Shown: positions 39,334 through 51,713, counted from the first letter of the stretch. The stretch: DNA of 64,000 nt from Labrenzia sp. 011 (GCF_003075075.1 NZ_QCYM01000010.1:112903-176902), one strand, 5' to 3'. Translations and numbers: made by a program. The notes: generated by a model from the sequence alone, not told the origin.

Positions 39334-41031
39334 TTAGTCGTCGGTTGCCTGTTTCAGGGCAGCACCGAGGATGTCGCCAAGGGAGGCACCGCTGTCGGAA
39401 GAACCGTACTGTGCAACCGCCTGCTTCTCTTCGGCGATTTCCAGCGCCTTGATGGACGCGGCCACCTTGCGGGTCTTCTTGTCGAACTGGGTGATGCGGG
39501 CGTCGAACTTGTCGCCGACGGAGTATTTCTCCGGACGCTGTTCTTCGCGGTCGCGGGACAGGTCGGCACGACGGACGAAGGCGGTCAGGTCGCTGTCTGC
39601 GATCTTGACTTCCAGTCCGCTGTCCTTGACCTCGATGACTTCACAGGTGACGATGGAATTCTTGCGAATTTCGCCGGCAGCGCCGGATTCCATCGGGTCG
39701 CCGGAGAGCTGCTTGATGCCCAGGGAGATACGCTCCTTGTCGACATCCACATCCAGAACGACGGCCTTGACCATGTCGCCCTTCTTGAACTCTTCGATGA
39801 CCTGTTCGCCCGGACGGTTCCAGTCGAGGTCGGAGAGGTGAACCATGCCGTCCACGTCGCCGTCGAGGCCGATGAACAGGCCGAATTCGGTCTTGTTCTT
39901 GACTTCGCCTTCGACTTCGGTGCCGACCGGGAACTGTTCTGCGAACGCATCCCACGGATTCTGCAGGGTCTGCTTGAGACCGAGCGAGATGCGGCGCTTG
40001 ACCGGATCGACTTCCAGGATAACGACTTCCACTTCCTGGGAGGTGGAGACGATCTTGCCCGGATGGACGTTCTTCTTGGTCCAGGACATTTCCGAAACGT
40101 GGATCAGGCCTTCGATGCCCGGCTCCAGCTCGACGAATGCACCATAGTCCGTGATGTTGGTCACGCGGCCCGTGAAGCGGGTGTCGACCGGGTATTTGGC
40201 TTCGATGCCATCCCACGGATCGGTTTCAAGCTGCTTCATGCCCAGGCTGATGCGATGGGTTTCCTGGTTGACGCGGATGATCTGCACCTTGACCGTCTGG
40301 CCGATGCTGAGAACTTCCGACGGATGGTTGATGCGGCGCCACGCGATGTCGGTGACGTGCAGCAGGCCATCGATGCCGCCGAGGTCGACGAACGCACCGT
40401 AATCGGTGATGTTCTTGACCACACCTTCCACGGTATGACCCTCTTCCAGGCTCTGGACCAGTTCCGAACGCTGTTCGGCACGGGTTTCTTCCAGAACGAC
40501 CCGGCGGGACACCACGATGTTGCCGCGGCGCTTGTCCATTTTCAGGATCTGGAACGGCTGCGGGGTGTGCATCAGCGGAGTGACGTCGCGCACCGGACGG
40601 ATATCGACCTGCGAGCGCGGCAGGAAGGCAACGGCGCCGTCCAGGTCGACGGTGAAGCCGCCCTTGACCTGGTTGAAGATCTGGCCGGTGACCTTTTCGC
40701 CGGCTTCGAAAGCGACTTCCAGACGGATCCAGCTTTCCTCGCGGCGGGCCTTTTCGCGCGACAGGACAGCTTCGCCGAGAGCGTTCTCGACCCGTTCCAG
40801 ATAGACTTCGACTTCGTCGCCGACCTTCATTTCGCCGTCGCGGCCCTTGGCGCCGAATTCCTTCAGCGGCACACGGCCTTCAACTTTCAGGCCGACGTCG
40901 ATGACGGCCAGATCCTTTTCGATGGCTACAACGGTGCCTTTGACCACGGCACCTTCGTAAAGGTCGTTATGGACGAAGGACTCTTCGAGAAGAGCGGAAA
41001 AATCCTCGGTTGAGGGATTGTAATCAGACAT
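39334..41031 (-). CDS. rpsA: 30S ribosomal protein S1
   Basis: A 565-aa mRNA-binding ribosomal protein made of tandem S1 (OB-fold) repeats; repeated blocks such as [20 protein letters not shown] and [20 protein letters not shown] are plain. It starts with [19 protein letters not shown] behind an AGGAGAATAA ribosome-binding sequence. The order aroA-cmk-rpsA is standard in this group. The 283-base gap to cmk probably contains its own promoter. Confidence 0.97.
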   Translation of the reverse strand: MSDYNPSTEDFSALLEESFVHNDLYEGAVVKGTVVAIEKDLAVIDVGLKVEGRVPLKEFGAKGRDGEMKVGDEVEVYLERVENALGEAVLSREKARREESWIRLEVAFEAGEKVTGQIFNQVKGGFTVDLDGAVAFLPRSQVDIRPVRDVTPLMHTPQPFQILKMDKRRGNIVVSRRVVLEETRAEQRSELVQSLEEGHTVEGVVKNITDYGAFVDLGGIDGLLHVTDIAWRRINHPSEVLSIGQTVKVQIIRVNQETHRISLGMKQLETDPWDGIEAKYPVDTRFTGRVTNITDYGAFVELEPGIEGLIHVSEMSWTKKNVHPGKIVSTSQEVEVVILEVDPVKRRISLGLKQTLQNPWDAFAEQFPVGTEVEGEVKNKTEFGLFIGLDGDVDGMVHLSDLDWNRPGEQVIEEFKKGDMVKAVVLDVDVDKERISLGIKQLSGDPMESGAAGEIRKNSIVTCEVIEVKDSGLEVKIADSDLTAFVRRADLSRDREEQRPEKYSVGDKFDARITQFDKKTRKVAASIKALEIAEEKQAVAQYGSSDSGASLGDILGAALKQATDD

Positions 41032-41314
41032 TTATTCTCCTGGCGCCATTTGGCGCGCCGCCAGCGGGTTGGTGTTGCACTCCGGACTGTCAGTCTCCCG
41101 GGATCGCGGTTTCCGCGTAATCCTTCCGCTGTATCCAGCGGGCCGGCGGGGCGGGAGACGGAAAATCCGGTCTCGTCACAGGCCGCCCGAAAACAGGCGC
41201 CCTGCCGATATTCCTTGGTCGTTCCTCAGGAACTTCTGGTCCACAGGACCGAATGCGTTCCGGATGCACAAACAGGGGCACACCAAGGGTGAGCCCCGTC
41301 CTGATCTGGCACCG

Positions 41315-43611
<2,297 letters not shown>

Positions 43612-44004
43612 GTGGCAAAACCTGAACTTGGTACAAAGCGGCTGTGCCCGAGCTGCGGCGCGAAATATTACGATCTCAACCGGGATCCGATTACCTGTCC
43701 GAAATGCGGCACGATTTTCGAAGTCGTGATGACTTCGCGCGCGGCGAAGGCGGCCAAGGTCGTTGAGACGCCCGAGGAAGAAGAAGAGGAAGACCTGCCG
43801 GCCGCGGAAATCGTGCCCCTCGAAGAGGCGGACGCGGAAACCGAGGACACCGGCGAAGTCGTTCCGGAGCTGGATGATACCGACGTCGACATCGCAGAAG
43901 ACGATGATGATGCCGATGACGGCGTTTTCATCGACGATGAGGACGAGGACGCGGACGAGGTTCCGGCGATCCGGGTCGAAATCGACGAAGACCCGGACCG
44001 CTAA
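43612..44004 (+). CDS. TIGR02300 family (FYDLN acid) protein
   Basis: A 130-aa protein of unknown function. An N-terminal zinc ribbon (KRLCPSCGAKYYDLNRDPIT, then CPKCGTIFEV; Cys pairs CxxC/CxxC) is followed by a very acidic low-complexity tail of Asp/Glu stretches (about residues 55-130). The family is nearly confined to alphaproteobacteria, adjacent to aroA. I set the start at GTG 43612 (MAKPELGTKR, as in relatives); an in-frame ATG at 43597 is possible. The layout suggests a nucleic-acid- or protein-binding adaptor, unproven. Confidence 0.9.
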   Translation: MAKPELGTKRLCPSCGAKYYDLNRDPITCPKCGTIFEVVMTSRAAKAAKVVETPEEEEEEDLPAAEIVPLEEADAETEDTGEVVPELDDTDVDIAEDDDDADDGVFIDDEDEDADEVPAIRVEIDEDPDR

Positions 44005-44079
44005 TTCACTGATCGGGCAGGGGTTTTTCCCTGTCCGGGCTTTTCCACAAAACGCGGACGATTTCGTTCCATTTTGTGC

Positions 44080-44108
44080 TTGATCTTGCCCGGAGGTGTG
44101 ACTATGTT
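44080..44108 (+). promoter_or_regulatory. Probable tRNA-Ala promoter
   Basis: TTGATC (44080-44085) and TATGTT (44103-44108) are 17 bases apart and lie 46 bases before the tRNA. Fits a sigma70-type promoter; not experimentally supported. Confidence 0.45.
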
Positions 44109-44153
44109 CCGCCTCCATCGACCCCGGAGACCCGATCCGGCGGTTTGGAAGAA

Positions 44154-44229
44154 GGGGCCATAGCTCAGCTGGGAGAGCGCTTCGCTGGCAGCGAAGAGGT
44201 CAGGGGTTCGATTCCCCTTGGCTCCACCA
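44154..44229 (+). tRNA. tRNA-Ala (anticodon GGC)
   Basis: A 76-base cloverleaf with encoded CCA. The acceptor GGGGCCA pairs with TGGCTCC (one G-T pair), discriminator A. The D arm is GCTC...GAGC, the anticodon stem CTTCG/CGAAG with loop CTGGCAG (anticodon GGC), and the T arm GGGGTTCGATTCCCC-like. Reads GCC and GCU alanine codons. The flanks show no att-like duplication or integrase. Confidence 0.96.
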
Positions 44230-44562
44230 TTCCGCTTTTCCGAAAATCATCCAGATTTGATCGATCCGTCGAGGCTGACGCTTGCGCGTGGAACCGACCG
44301 TGCGGAGCAGTTGGCGCCGGGCAATGCGCTGCCAAATAGGCGGGGTCTGGCATCAAGGGTCCCTTCGGGCTTCACGTGTTCCGGGAAAGCCTGTCCCCCG
44401 GGCGACATGCCTTCATTCGGCGCGTTTGCTTCCTGCGTGAGCCGGCCTCTCGCGGGCTTCGCCCCCCTCCCGGAAAAAGTCCCTCACCGGCCGTTCCCCT
44501 ACCATTTTCGGAACCTATGACCGCCCTGCCGGTTTGCCTTGCGAACACCCACAGGAGCTTTC
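44230..44562. other. Gap between tRNA-Ala and the aldehyde dehydrogenase gene
   Basis: 333 bases with no supported gene. GC-rich and unremarkable. The CAGGAG ribosome-binding sequence of the dehydrogenase is at its right end. No terminator or integration scar was recognised. Confidence 0.4.
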
Positions 44563-45936
44563 ATGCCGAAGATCACCACCGTCAATCCCGCGACAGGGAA
44601 AGAAATCCGGTCCTACGAGCTGATGAGTGAGGCCGAGGCGGTCGAGCGGGTTGAGAAATGCCACGCCGCTTTTCTGAACTGGCGCGAACTGTCCCACGAA
44701 GAGCGCGCGCCTTATCTGACCAGGATCGCCGGGAAGCTGCGCGACAACGCGGAGGAGCTGGCCGAACTGATGACCAGCGAAATGGGCAAGCTCTACAGGG
44801 ACGGACTGACGGAGGTCGAGATCTGCGCCCTGCTGTTCGAATACGCCGCTGCAAACGGTCCGGACGTTCTGGCCGACGAGGAGCGCAGCCATGGCGACGG
44901 CAGCCGCGGTGTCGTCACCTATCAGCCGGTCGGCGTCATCTATTCGATCCAGCCCTGGAACTTTCCGCTCTACCAGCCGGTGCGCGTGCTTGCCGCCGGC
45001 CTGATGGCCGGCAACGGCTGTGTCCTCAAGCATGCCTCCCTCTGCACCGGCTCCGGGCTGCGTCTGCGCGAGCTGTGCATCGAGGCGGGACTGCCGGAGG
45101 ATCTCTTCCAGGTGATCCTGATCGACCATGACGTCAGCGACAAGCTGATCGAACACCCGAAGGTGCGCGGCGTGACGCTGACCGGCAGCGACGGCGCCGG
45201 CCGTCATGTGGCGGCGACCGCCGCCAGGGCACTGAAAAAGACCGTGCTGGAGTTGGGGTCCAACGACGCCTATCTGGTGCTCGAGGACGCCGATATCCAG
45301 ACGGCAGTGAAATATTCGGTGATGGGCCGCATCTACAACAATGGTGAAACATGCGTCTGCGCCAAGCGCTTCATCGTCACCGACAAGGTCTATGACGCCT
45401 TCGTCGAGGCCTACGTGAACGAGATGAGCAAGATCGAAACCGGCGACCCGATGGATGAGGCGACGCAGCTCGGCCCGCTCTCCAGCCGGGAGCAGTTCGA
45501 GACAGTCCGCGACCAGGTGGAAAAGAGCGTCAGCAAGGGCGCCAGGATCCTTTGCGGCGGCGAGGTCTCCGACCGCGCCGGCGCCTATTATCCCGCCACG
45601 GTGCTCGCCGATGTCAAGCCGGGCATGCCCGCCTATGACGACGAGATCTTCGGACCCGTGGCCGCGGTCATCCGTGCCGGGGACGATGAGGACGCGATGC
45701 GGATCGCCAATGACAGCCGTTACGGCCTGGGCGGCGGCATCTTCTCGCGGGACGAGGACCGGGCCCTGGAGCTTGCGCGCAGGTATTTCGACACCGGCAT
45801 GGTGCGCATCAATTCCTTTGGCGCAGCGGACCCGAACATGCCGTTCGGCGGCGTCAAGGACAGCGGCTACGGCCGCGAGCACGGCGGCTTCGGCATGAAG
45901 GAATTCGTCAACGCAAAGGCGGTCTATCTGCCATGA
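44563..45936 (+). CDS. NAD(P)-dependent aldehyde dehydrogenase (succinate-semialdehyde type)
   Basis: A 457-aa ALDH superfamily enzyme. It has the cofactor-fold sequence SIQPWNFPLYQPVRVLAAGL, the catalytic Glu region TVLELGSNDAYLVLEDAD, and the nucleophile Cys in NNGETCVCAKRF. The overall layout is like GabD/YneI-type succinate-semialdehyde dehydrogenases; the true substrate is uncertain. ATG 44563 follows CAGGAG. Its stop overlaps the start of the glutathione transferase gene, so the two are co-expressed. Confidence 0.9.
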   Translation: MPKITTVNPATGKEIRSYELMSEAEAVERVEKCHAAFLNWRELSHEERAPYLTRIAGKLRDNAEELAELMTSEMGKLYRDGLTEVEICALLFEYAAANGPDVLADEERSHGDGSRGVVTYQPVGVIYSIQPWNFPLYQPVRVLAAGLMAGNGCVLKHASLCTGSGLRLRELCIEAGLPEDLFQVILIDHDVSDKLIEHPKVRGVTLTGSDGAGRHVAATAARALKKTVLELGSNDAYLVLEDADIQTAVKYSVMGRIYNNGETCVCAKRFIVTDKVYDAFVEAYVNEMSKIETGDPMDEATQLGPLSSREQFETVRDQVEKSVSKGARILCGGEVSDRAGAYYPATVLADVKPGMPAYDDEIFGPVAAVIRAGDDEDAMRIANDSRYGLGGGIFSRDEDRALELARRYFDTGMVRINSFGAADPNMPFGGVKDSGYGREHGGFGMKEFVNAKAVYLP

Positions 45937-46547
45937 TCACGCTTCACGCCCTGAAATATTCGCGCGCGACCCGGGCGCTCTGGCTGCTGGACGATCTGGG
46001 CCAGACCTGCAACCGGATCGACTACGAACGTACCGAAACATTTCGTGCGCCGGAGTCGCTGTCGGGGGTGCATCCCCTGGGCAAGTCCCCGGTGATCAAG
46101 GACGGCGACAGGGTGATTGGCGAATCCGCCACCATCCTGCGGTATCTGGTGGAAAAATATGGCGATGCCAGCCATCAGCCGGAGCGGGGCACGACCGCGT
46201 TCTGGCGTCATGAGGCGCTGCTCGACTATGTCGAGGCGTCTTTCGGCGAGGTCGTGCTGGGGGCAATCCTTCCGGCATTCGCTGGGAAGGACGTGACTGA
46301 ATCCGCCAGAGCCGCTCTGGAGCACCATCTGTCCTATATCGCCGGGGAACTGAGCACCGGGCCATACCTGTGTGGCGACAAGCCGATGCTGGCCGATATC
46401 CAGATGTCCTATCTTCTGGCCCTGCTCGAGCGTTTCGGATTCCTGAAGGAGACCCCGCGCATCGCTGCCTACTGGCAGCGATTGCAGGAGCAGCCCGGCT
46501 ACATCGCGGCGGTCGCCGCCGCCGGTCCCATGGCGCCTCCGGGCTGA
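45933..46547 (+). CDS. Glutathione S-transferase family protein
   Basis: A 204-aa GST: thioredoxin-like N-domain (MITLHALKYSRATRALWLLD, HPLGKSPVIKDGDRVIGESA with the glutathione-binding ES pair) and helical C-domain (LADIQMSYLLALLERFG). ATGA overlap with the aldehyde dehydrogenase suggests joint handling of reactive aldehydes; inference only. Convergent with the peptide-type ABC operon. Confidence 0.92.
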   Translation: MITLHALKYSRATRALWLLDDLGQTCNRIDYERTETFRAPESLSGVHPLGKSPVIKDGDRVIGESATILRYLVEKYGDASHQPERGTTAFWRHEALLDYVEASFGEVVLGAILPAFAGKDVTESARAALEHHLSYIAGELSTGPYLCGDKPMLADIQMSYLLALLERFGFLKETPRIAAYWQRLQEQPGYIAAVAAAGPMAPPG

Positions 46548-46580
46548 GAGACGCAGAGACGGCACCCCCGGGTTTACACC

Positions 46581-48254
46581 CTAGGCGGACAGGGTGAGCG
46601 GCGCCGTTTCCGCGGCAGGGCCGGGTGCCGGCATATGTCGCCGGGCGGGAATGCCGGAGGGAACGGCCGTGAGAAGACGCCGCGTGTAGGCGTGGCTGGG
46701 TGCGGCCAGCAGCTGGCCGGCGGGGCCGGTCTCGACGATCTCCCCCTTGTACATGACCGCGATCCGGTGGCTGACGCGCTCGACGACGGCGATGTCATGC
46801 GAGATGAACAGGAAGGCCAGGCCGTCGCGCTCCTGCAGCTCCAGCATCAGGTCGGTGATCTGGCGGGCGATCGAGACATCGAGCGCCGACACGGCTTCAT
46901 CGGCGATGATCAGCTTCGGTGCGGCCGACAGCGCCCGCGCGATGCTCAGACGCTGGCGCTGGCCGCCGGAAAACTGATGCGCGAAGCGATCGACGGCATC
47001 GGTTTCCAGACCGACCCTGGCGACCAGCTGCGCCGCCAGATCCTTCTGGTCCCGGCGTGACACGAGACCGTGTATCCGCGCCGGTTCGGTGATCAGTTCA
47101 TGAACCGGCAGCCGCGGATTGAGGCTCGCATAGGGGTCCTGGAAGATCATCTGGGCCTCCTTGCGGCTCTGCCTGAGCTGTGCTTTCGAGGATCCGGTCA
47201 GAGGTTTGCCGTCGAGCAGGACCGTGCCGGATTCCGGCTCGATCAAGCGCAGGATGGAACGCGCCAGGGTTGACTTGCCGCAGCCTGATTCCCCGACCAG
47301 ACCGAGGGTCTCGCCGCGCGCCACCTGGATCGACACGTCGTTCACCGCCAGAACGCCGCCGGCGTCTCTTGAGAACAGGCCCGGTCTGGCGGCGAACCGT
47401 GTCGACAGGCGATCGACCTGCAGGACGATGTCCGTGCCCGCGGTCTTCGTGCTGCTGCCGGTACCCAGTTTCGGGGTCGCGGCCATGAGTTTCTTCGAAT
47501 AGCCCGCCTGAGGCCGGTCGAAGAGATCCTGAACCGTCGCCTCCTCGACCTTCTCGCCGTGCCGCAGCACCACGACCCGGTCGGCCATTTCGGCGACCAC
47601 TCCCATGTCGTGGGTGATGAACAGGACGCCCATGCCGATCTCGGTCTGGAGTGCCTTGATCAGGGACAGGATGTCCGCCTGGGTCGTCACGTCGAGGGCC
47701 GTGGTCGGCTCGTCGCAGATCAGCAGTTTCGGCCGGCAGGCAAGCGCCATGGCGATCATCACACGCTGGCGCAGGCCGCCGGAAAGTTCATGGGGATACT
47801 GGTCCAGCCGCCGCGCCGGTTCGGGAATGCGAACCTGGTCCAGAGCTTCCTGCGCCGCCTTCAGGGCCTGGCGCCGGTCCAGGTTCCGGTGCCGGATGAA
47901 GACCTCGGCAACCTGGTCGCCTATTCTCAGAACCGGATTGAGCGAGGTCATCGGTTCTTGAAAGACCATGGAAATGGCATTGCCGCGCAACCGGGTCAGC
48001 TGACCGCCGTCCAGGGTTCTCAGGTCGCGGGTGGCATCGCCGTCGTCGAGCAGGATCCGGCCCGACCCGATGGTTCCGCCTTCCCGTTCGATCAGGCGGA
48101 GGATCGAGAGGGCCGTCGCGGATTTCCCGGACCCGGACTCGCCGACCAGCGCAAGTGTCTCGCGGGCGTGAATGTCGAAGGACAGACCCTTGACCGCTTC
48201 ATGCGTGCCGAAGGAGATCCTGAGATCCTGAACGGACAGAACCGGTCCCGTCAT
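46581..48254 (-). CDS. Opp/Dpp-type ABC ATPase with two fused nucleotide-binding domains
   Basis: A 557-aa protein joining the DppD- and DppF-like ATPases in one chain. Domain 1: P-loop VGESGSGKS and signature HELSGGLRQRVMIAMAL. Domain 2: P-loop VGESGCGKS and signature HQFSGGQRQRLSIARAL. Both Walker B motifs look intact. It energises the importer formed with the two permeases and SBP encoded upstream. ATGA overlap with the phosphoesterase gene. Last gene of the six-gene minus-strand operon. Confidence 0.94.
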   Translation of the reverse strand: MTGPVLSVQDLRISFGTHEAVKGLSFDIHARETLALVGESGSGKSATALSILRLIEREGGTIGSGRILLDDGDATRDLRTLDGGQLTRLRGNAISMVFQEPMTSLNPVLRIGDQVAEVFIRHRNLDRRQALKAAQEALDQVRIPEPARRLDQYPHELSGGLRQRVMIAMALACRPKLLICDEPTTALDVTTQADILSLIKALQTEIGMGVLFITHDMGVVAEMADRVVVLRHGEKVEEATVQDLFDRPQAGYSKKLMAATPKLGTGSSTKTAGTDIVLQVDRLSTRFAARPGLFSRDAGGVLAVNDVSIQVARGETLGLVGESGCGKSTLARSILRLIEPESGTVLLDGKPLTGSSKAQLRQSRKEAQMIFQDPYASLNPRLPVHELITEPARIHGLVSRRDQKDLAAQLVARVGLETDAVDRFAHQFSGGQRQRLSIARALSAAPKLIIADEAVSALDVSIARQITDLMLELQERDGLAFLFISHDIAVVERVSHRIAVMYKGEIVETGPAGQLLAAPSHAYTRRLLTAVPSGIPARRHMPAPGPAAETAPLTLSA

Positions 48255-49123
48255 GTGAGATCTCCCCGTCTTTTGGCGGCAAATTCCACGTGGTCGGCGA
48301 AGGCCGGCAGCGGCGGCGTCCAGCGGTGTGCCGTCGGCCGGAAGGAAAAGGCGAAGGGATCGCGTCCCTGTACCTGCCAGGAGACGGTCTCCTCGAGTTC
48401 CAGCAGGCCGAAGGCCCCGGCGGGCTCGCCGCTGGTGGTAAAGCTTTCGGTCAGCGATTGCTGGGTCAGATAGGTGATGCCGTCGACGGCGGTGACCGTG
48501 TTCCAGTGCACATGGCCGGACAGGCAGACGACCGGAAAGCGTGACTGGGCAAGGGCCGCCCGGGCGCGCTCCGCCATCGGATAGGTGGAGGCGGACGGAT
48601 TGCGTTCGAAATAGTAGTTGCCGGTCTGGGCATGGCCGGACACCGGGACGTGACTGAGGACCAGAAGCGGCCGGTCGGCCGTCTGCGCGACCCGCGACAG
48701 CCACAGAAGATCCGCCTCGCGCAGGATGAAACCCGTGTGGTCGGGCGTGCGCATGATCTTGCTGTCCGCGCGCCACAGGACGATGCGCCAGCCGCCGGTG
48801 TCAAAGGTGGTGTTGACCATCGTCTGGCCCAGGATCGCCTCGTTGTCGGCGACGTCGAGATGATCGCGATCGTGGTTGCCGTTGAGGTGATGGATCGGGG
48901 CCTCGACGGCCTTGAAGGCCTCGGCGACTTCCCTCTCCAGGCGAAGGTCCTCGTCCCGGCCGATGTCGGAAATGCGGTCGCCGAGATCGATGACGAAATC
49001 CGGCCGGGCGTCATTGGCGAAGCGGGCAAAATCGGCCATCAGGTCAAGGGCGGTATCGCCACGCTTGGTGGCGGAGGGCGCGCCGTGGTGAATGTCGGCG
49101 ACGACGGCAATACGGACTGACAC
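48251..49123 (-). CDS. Calcineurin-like metallophosphoesterase
   Basis: A 290-aa cytoplasmic enzyme with the five binuclear-metal motifs: VVADIHHG, DLGDR, NGNHD, LSHVP and SGHVHWN. Relatives split phosphodiesters, including cyclic nucleotides (CpdA-like), or monoesters. No signal peptide, so it acts on imported or internal substrate. It sits between the SBP gene and the ATPase gene (ATGA overlap with the latter) in an Opp-type ABC operon, which suggests the imported solute is a phosphoester. Specificity unknown. Confidence 0.9.
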   Translation of the reverse strand: MSVRIAVVADIHHGAPSATKRGDTALDLMADFARFANDARPDFVIDLGDRISDIGRDEDLRLEREVAEAFKAVEAPIHHLNGNHDRDHLDVADNEAILGQTMVNTTFDTGGWRIVLWRADSKIMRTPDHTGFILREADLLWLSRVAQTADRPLLVLSHVPVSGHAQTGNYYFERNPSASTYPMAERARAALAQSRFPVVCLSGHVHWNTVTAVDGITYLTQQSLTESFTTSGEPAGAFGLLELEETVSWQVQGRDPFAFSFRPTAHRWTPPLPAFADHVEFAAKRRGDLT

Positions 49124-49163
49124 GATCGGTTTTCCTGATTTGAGAGGCGCGGTTTCGAAGGAA

Positions 49164-49189
49164 GGCGCCGCCGGCGGACCGGCGGCGCC
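49164..49189 (-). terminator. Post-SBP hairpin inside the Opp-type operon
   Basis: A perfect 11-bp GC stem GGCGCCGCCGG (49164-49174) / CCGGCGGCGCC (49179-49189), loop CGGA, lies in the 74-base gap after the SBP stop. No T-run. Such hairpins commonly stabilise the SBP message and reduce downstream gene expression. Confidence 0.65.
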
Positions 49190-49197
49190 CCTTGCGG

Positions 49198-50745
49198 TTA
49201 GTTGACGGCGACGGACCCGGCGCGGAAATCGAGCACATAGGGGATGTGGCCCGGCTTCGGCGCCCAGTCGATGTTGTTCTTCATCGCCCAGCTTTCATAC
49301 GGACGGTAAAGCGGCAGAACCGGCGGATCCTGCTTGATGCGTTCCATCAGCTCGGCATAGGCCGCGCGGCGCAGCTCGGTGTCGCCGGAGAAACGGAACT
49401 GCTCCCAGGCCTTGGCGTAGTCTTCGTCCGTGTTGAAACGGCCCTGGGATTCGGACGGTCCGTCCGGAGCCCACATCACGCCGAAGGAGCCGAAGGGATC
49501 GGCGAAATACATCGGGTTGGACCAGTTGCGCGACATCATGTCCGGCGATCCGCCGTTCCACTTGTCCTGAACGACGACCTTGCCCTTGATGCCGACCTCG
49601 GCCCACATTTCCATGATCGCCTGAGCCGCCAGAAGACCGTTGGTGTAGTAGCTGGGGGCCGTGTGGTAGGTGACCTCGAAACCGTCGTAGCCGGCTTCCT
49701 GCAGCAGTTCCTTCGCCTTTTCCGGATTGTATTCGAAGGTCGTCAGCTCCGGCTGGTACAGCTCGCCGAATTCCTTCAGCGTATGGGTCGAGGGCACCAC
49801 GGCCTCGCCGCCCCAGAGAGCTTCGTTGAGCGTGTCGCGGTCGATGGCGAGCGACATGGCCTGACGGATGCGGGCATCCTTCAGCTTCGGATGGTTCACG
49901 TTCATGATCATGACGTGGAACAGGGCGGTGGCGCTGCCAGCGGCCTTCATGTCCGGATCGCTTTCGATCAGGCCGAGCTGGTCCGGAGCGATATTGGTGA
50001 CGATGTCGGCTTCACCGGTCTTCAGGGAAGTGATGCGCGAGGCGGTTTCCGGCATGTGCTTGACGGTGACCTTGTCGAGAGGGGCCTTTTCGCCCCAGAA
50101 ATCGTCGAAACGCTCCCAGACGACGCGCTCGCCCGGAACGAATTCGGCGACCTTGTAGGGGCCGGTGCCGACCGGTTTCAGGGAGAAGGCTTCGTAGTCG
50201 TCATGCTCGATCTTGTCCGGATCGCCGGCCAGGCCCATGGTGTAGTCCAGCGGGATGATCATTACCTGCTGCAGGTTCAGAAGCGTTTCCCACAGCGGCT
50301 CGGGACGCTTTGCGTGGATGCGCACGGTGAAGTCGTCGATCTTCTCAGCCTTCTCGAAGTTGGCGAGGCGATCGCGGGCACGCACCTGATAGGGCGGGAA
50401 GTCGGCCTGATACATGCGGTTCAGGGAGAAGACGACATCGTCGGCGGTCATTTCTTCGCCATTGTGGAACGTCACGCCTTCGCGCAGCTTCAGTTCCATC
50501 ACGGTCGGCTCGATGAGCTTCCATTCGGTTGCCAGGCCCGGACGCCATTCGGTGTCGGTGGTGTCGTGGTTCTTGGCGATCAGCGTGTCGAACGCGTTGT
50601 AGTAGAACTGCGAGCCGACGTTGGAATGGTCGCGGCCCGGGTCCAGGTAGCTGGACACGTTGGCGGCGCCGACGGTCAGTTCGGTCGCGAATGCACCGGT
50701 CGCAAGCAGCGATGCGAGTGCGGTGGTTGCCAGTAGTTTCGTCAT
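49198..50745 (-). CDS. ABC transporter substrate-binding protein (SBP family 5)
   Basis: A 515-aa periplasmic binding protein of the oligopeptide/nickel class. Sec signal peptide MTKLLATTALASLLATGAFA at the N-terminus, then GPYKVAEFVPGERVVWERFD and ARIRQAMSLAIDRDTLNEAL, typical of family 5. Family members bind peptides, but also sugars, opines and phosphorylated solutes. A GGAGG ribosome-binding sequence lies six bases from ATG 50745. The frame continues upstream through the permease gene only as a shadow. Confidence 0.95.
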   Translation of the reverse strand: MTKLLATTALASLLATGAFATELTVGAANVSSYLDPGRDHSNVGSQFYYNAFDTLIAKNHDTTDTEWRPGLATEWKLIEPTVMELKLREGVTFHNGEEMTADDVVFSLNRMYQADFPPYQVRARDRLANFEKAEKIDDFTVRIHAKRPEPLWETLLNLQQVMIIPLDYTMGLAGDPDKIEHDDYEAFSLKPVGTGPYKVAEFVPGERVVWERFDDFWGEKAPLDKVTVKHMPETASRITSLKTGEADIVTNIAPDQLGLIESDPDMKAAGSATALFHVMIMNVNHPKLKDARIRQAMSLAIDRDTLNEALWGGEAVVPSTHTLKEFGELYQPELTTFEYNPEKAKELLQEAGYDGFEVTYHTAPSYYTNGLLAAQAIMEMWAEVGIKGKVVVQDKWNGGSPDMMSRNWSNPMYFADPFGSFGVMWAPDGPSESQGRFNTDEDYAKAWEQFRFSGDTELRRAAYAELMERIKQDPPVLPLYRPYESWAMKNNIDWAPKPGHIPYVLDFRAGSVAVN

Positions 50746-50810
50746 CTTGAGCCTCCAAGGCTTCGGGGGTGTTGCTTTGGCCGTTTCCGGCTTCTGTTGT
50801 TGTTGCGGGA

Positions 50811-51713
50811 TCAGCGGGACCTGAGACGGACATCCGCCTTGTCGCGCAGCCAGTCGCCGAGGATCTGGACTGCGAATGTGAGCAGAAGGATCGCCCCGGC
50901 GGGCACCAGCACGATCCAGGGCGCGGTCGGCAGGTAGTCGCGGCCGATGCCGACCATGGATCCGAGAGTCGCCGTGGGCGGCTGTACGCCGAGCCCGAGG
51001 AACGAGAGGGTCGATTCCAGGATCACGATGTTGGAAAAATTCAGGGTGAACTGGACGACGATCGGCGAAACCACATTGGGCAGGATGTGGCGGAAGGCGA
51101 TCCGCGAGGGCGTCGCCCCGGCTGCAAGAGCGGCTTCCACGAAGGGCATCTGCATCAGCTTGCGCACTTCCGCCCGCACGATCCGGGCGTATTGCTCCCA
51201 GCCGTAGACGCCCAGAACCAGGATCATCACGTCGAGCGACGATCCCATGACCGCCAGGATCAGCAGGGCGATCAGGGTGAAGGGAATGGCGATCTGGGTA
51301 TCGACCATGCCCATGATGAAATCCTCGAAGACGCCGCCGGCGATACCGGCCAGCAGCCCCAGCGTGCCGCCGATCAGCAGTCCGATGACCGAGCCCGCCA
51401 GGGCCAGTGCGAAGGTGAGGCGCAGGCCGTAGATGCAGCGCGAGAGGATATCCCGGCCGAGTTCGTCCGTGCCGAAATAGAACCCGTCCTTGTAGCGCTC
51501 GAAGCCGACGGGCGGCCGCAGCCGGGAGATCAGGCTCTGGGCATTGGGGTCGAAGGGGGCGATCAGCGGCGCGGCAAGCGCCACCACGATCAGGGCCAGC
51601 CCGACGAGGAGGGCGATTCGCACGATCCAGTTCGCATCCGACCACACCGGAATATGCAAGGGGAGGGAAGCGCGCGAAGAAGAGGTCCGGGTCACATCGG
51701 TCATCTGCTTCAT
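50811..51713 (-). CDS. ABC permease, DppC type
   Basis: A 300-aa inner-membrane permease: N-terminal OppC_N region (LIAPFDPNAQSLISRLRPP, FGTDELGRDILSR) and the transport domain with the EAA loop (VEAALAAGATPSRIAFRHIL). About six TM segments. Two start codons are possible: ATG 51713, overlapping the upstream stop (ATGA), and ATG 51704, better spaced from AAAAGG. Partner of the DppB-type permease. Confidence 0.94.
   Translation of the reverse strand: MKQMTDVTRTSSSRASLPLHIPVWSDANWIVRIALLVGLALIVVALAAPLIAPFDPNAQSLISRLRPPVGFERYKDGFYFGTDELGRDILSRCIYGLRLTFALALAGSVIGLLIGGTLGLLAGIAGGVFEDFIMGMVDTQIAIPFTLIALLILAVMGSSLDVMILVLGVYGWEQYARIVRAEVRKLMQMPFVEAALAAGATPSRIAFRHILPNVVSPIVVQFTLNFSNIVILESTLSFLGLGVQPPTATLGSMVGIGRDYLPTAPWIVLVPAGAILLLTFAVQILGDWLRDKADVRLRSR

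Noticed and set aside
44154..44562. tRNA-Ala as an integration site for a mobile element
   Set aside because: No integrase, no repeat of the tRNA 3' end nearby, and neighbouring genes have the same composition as the rest.
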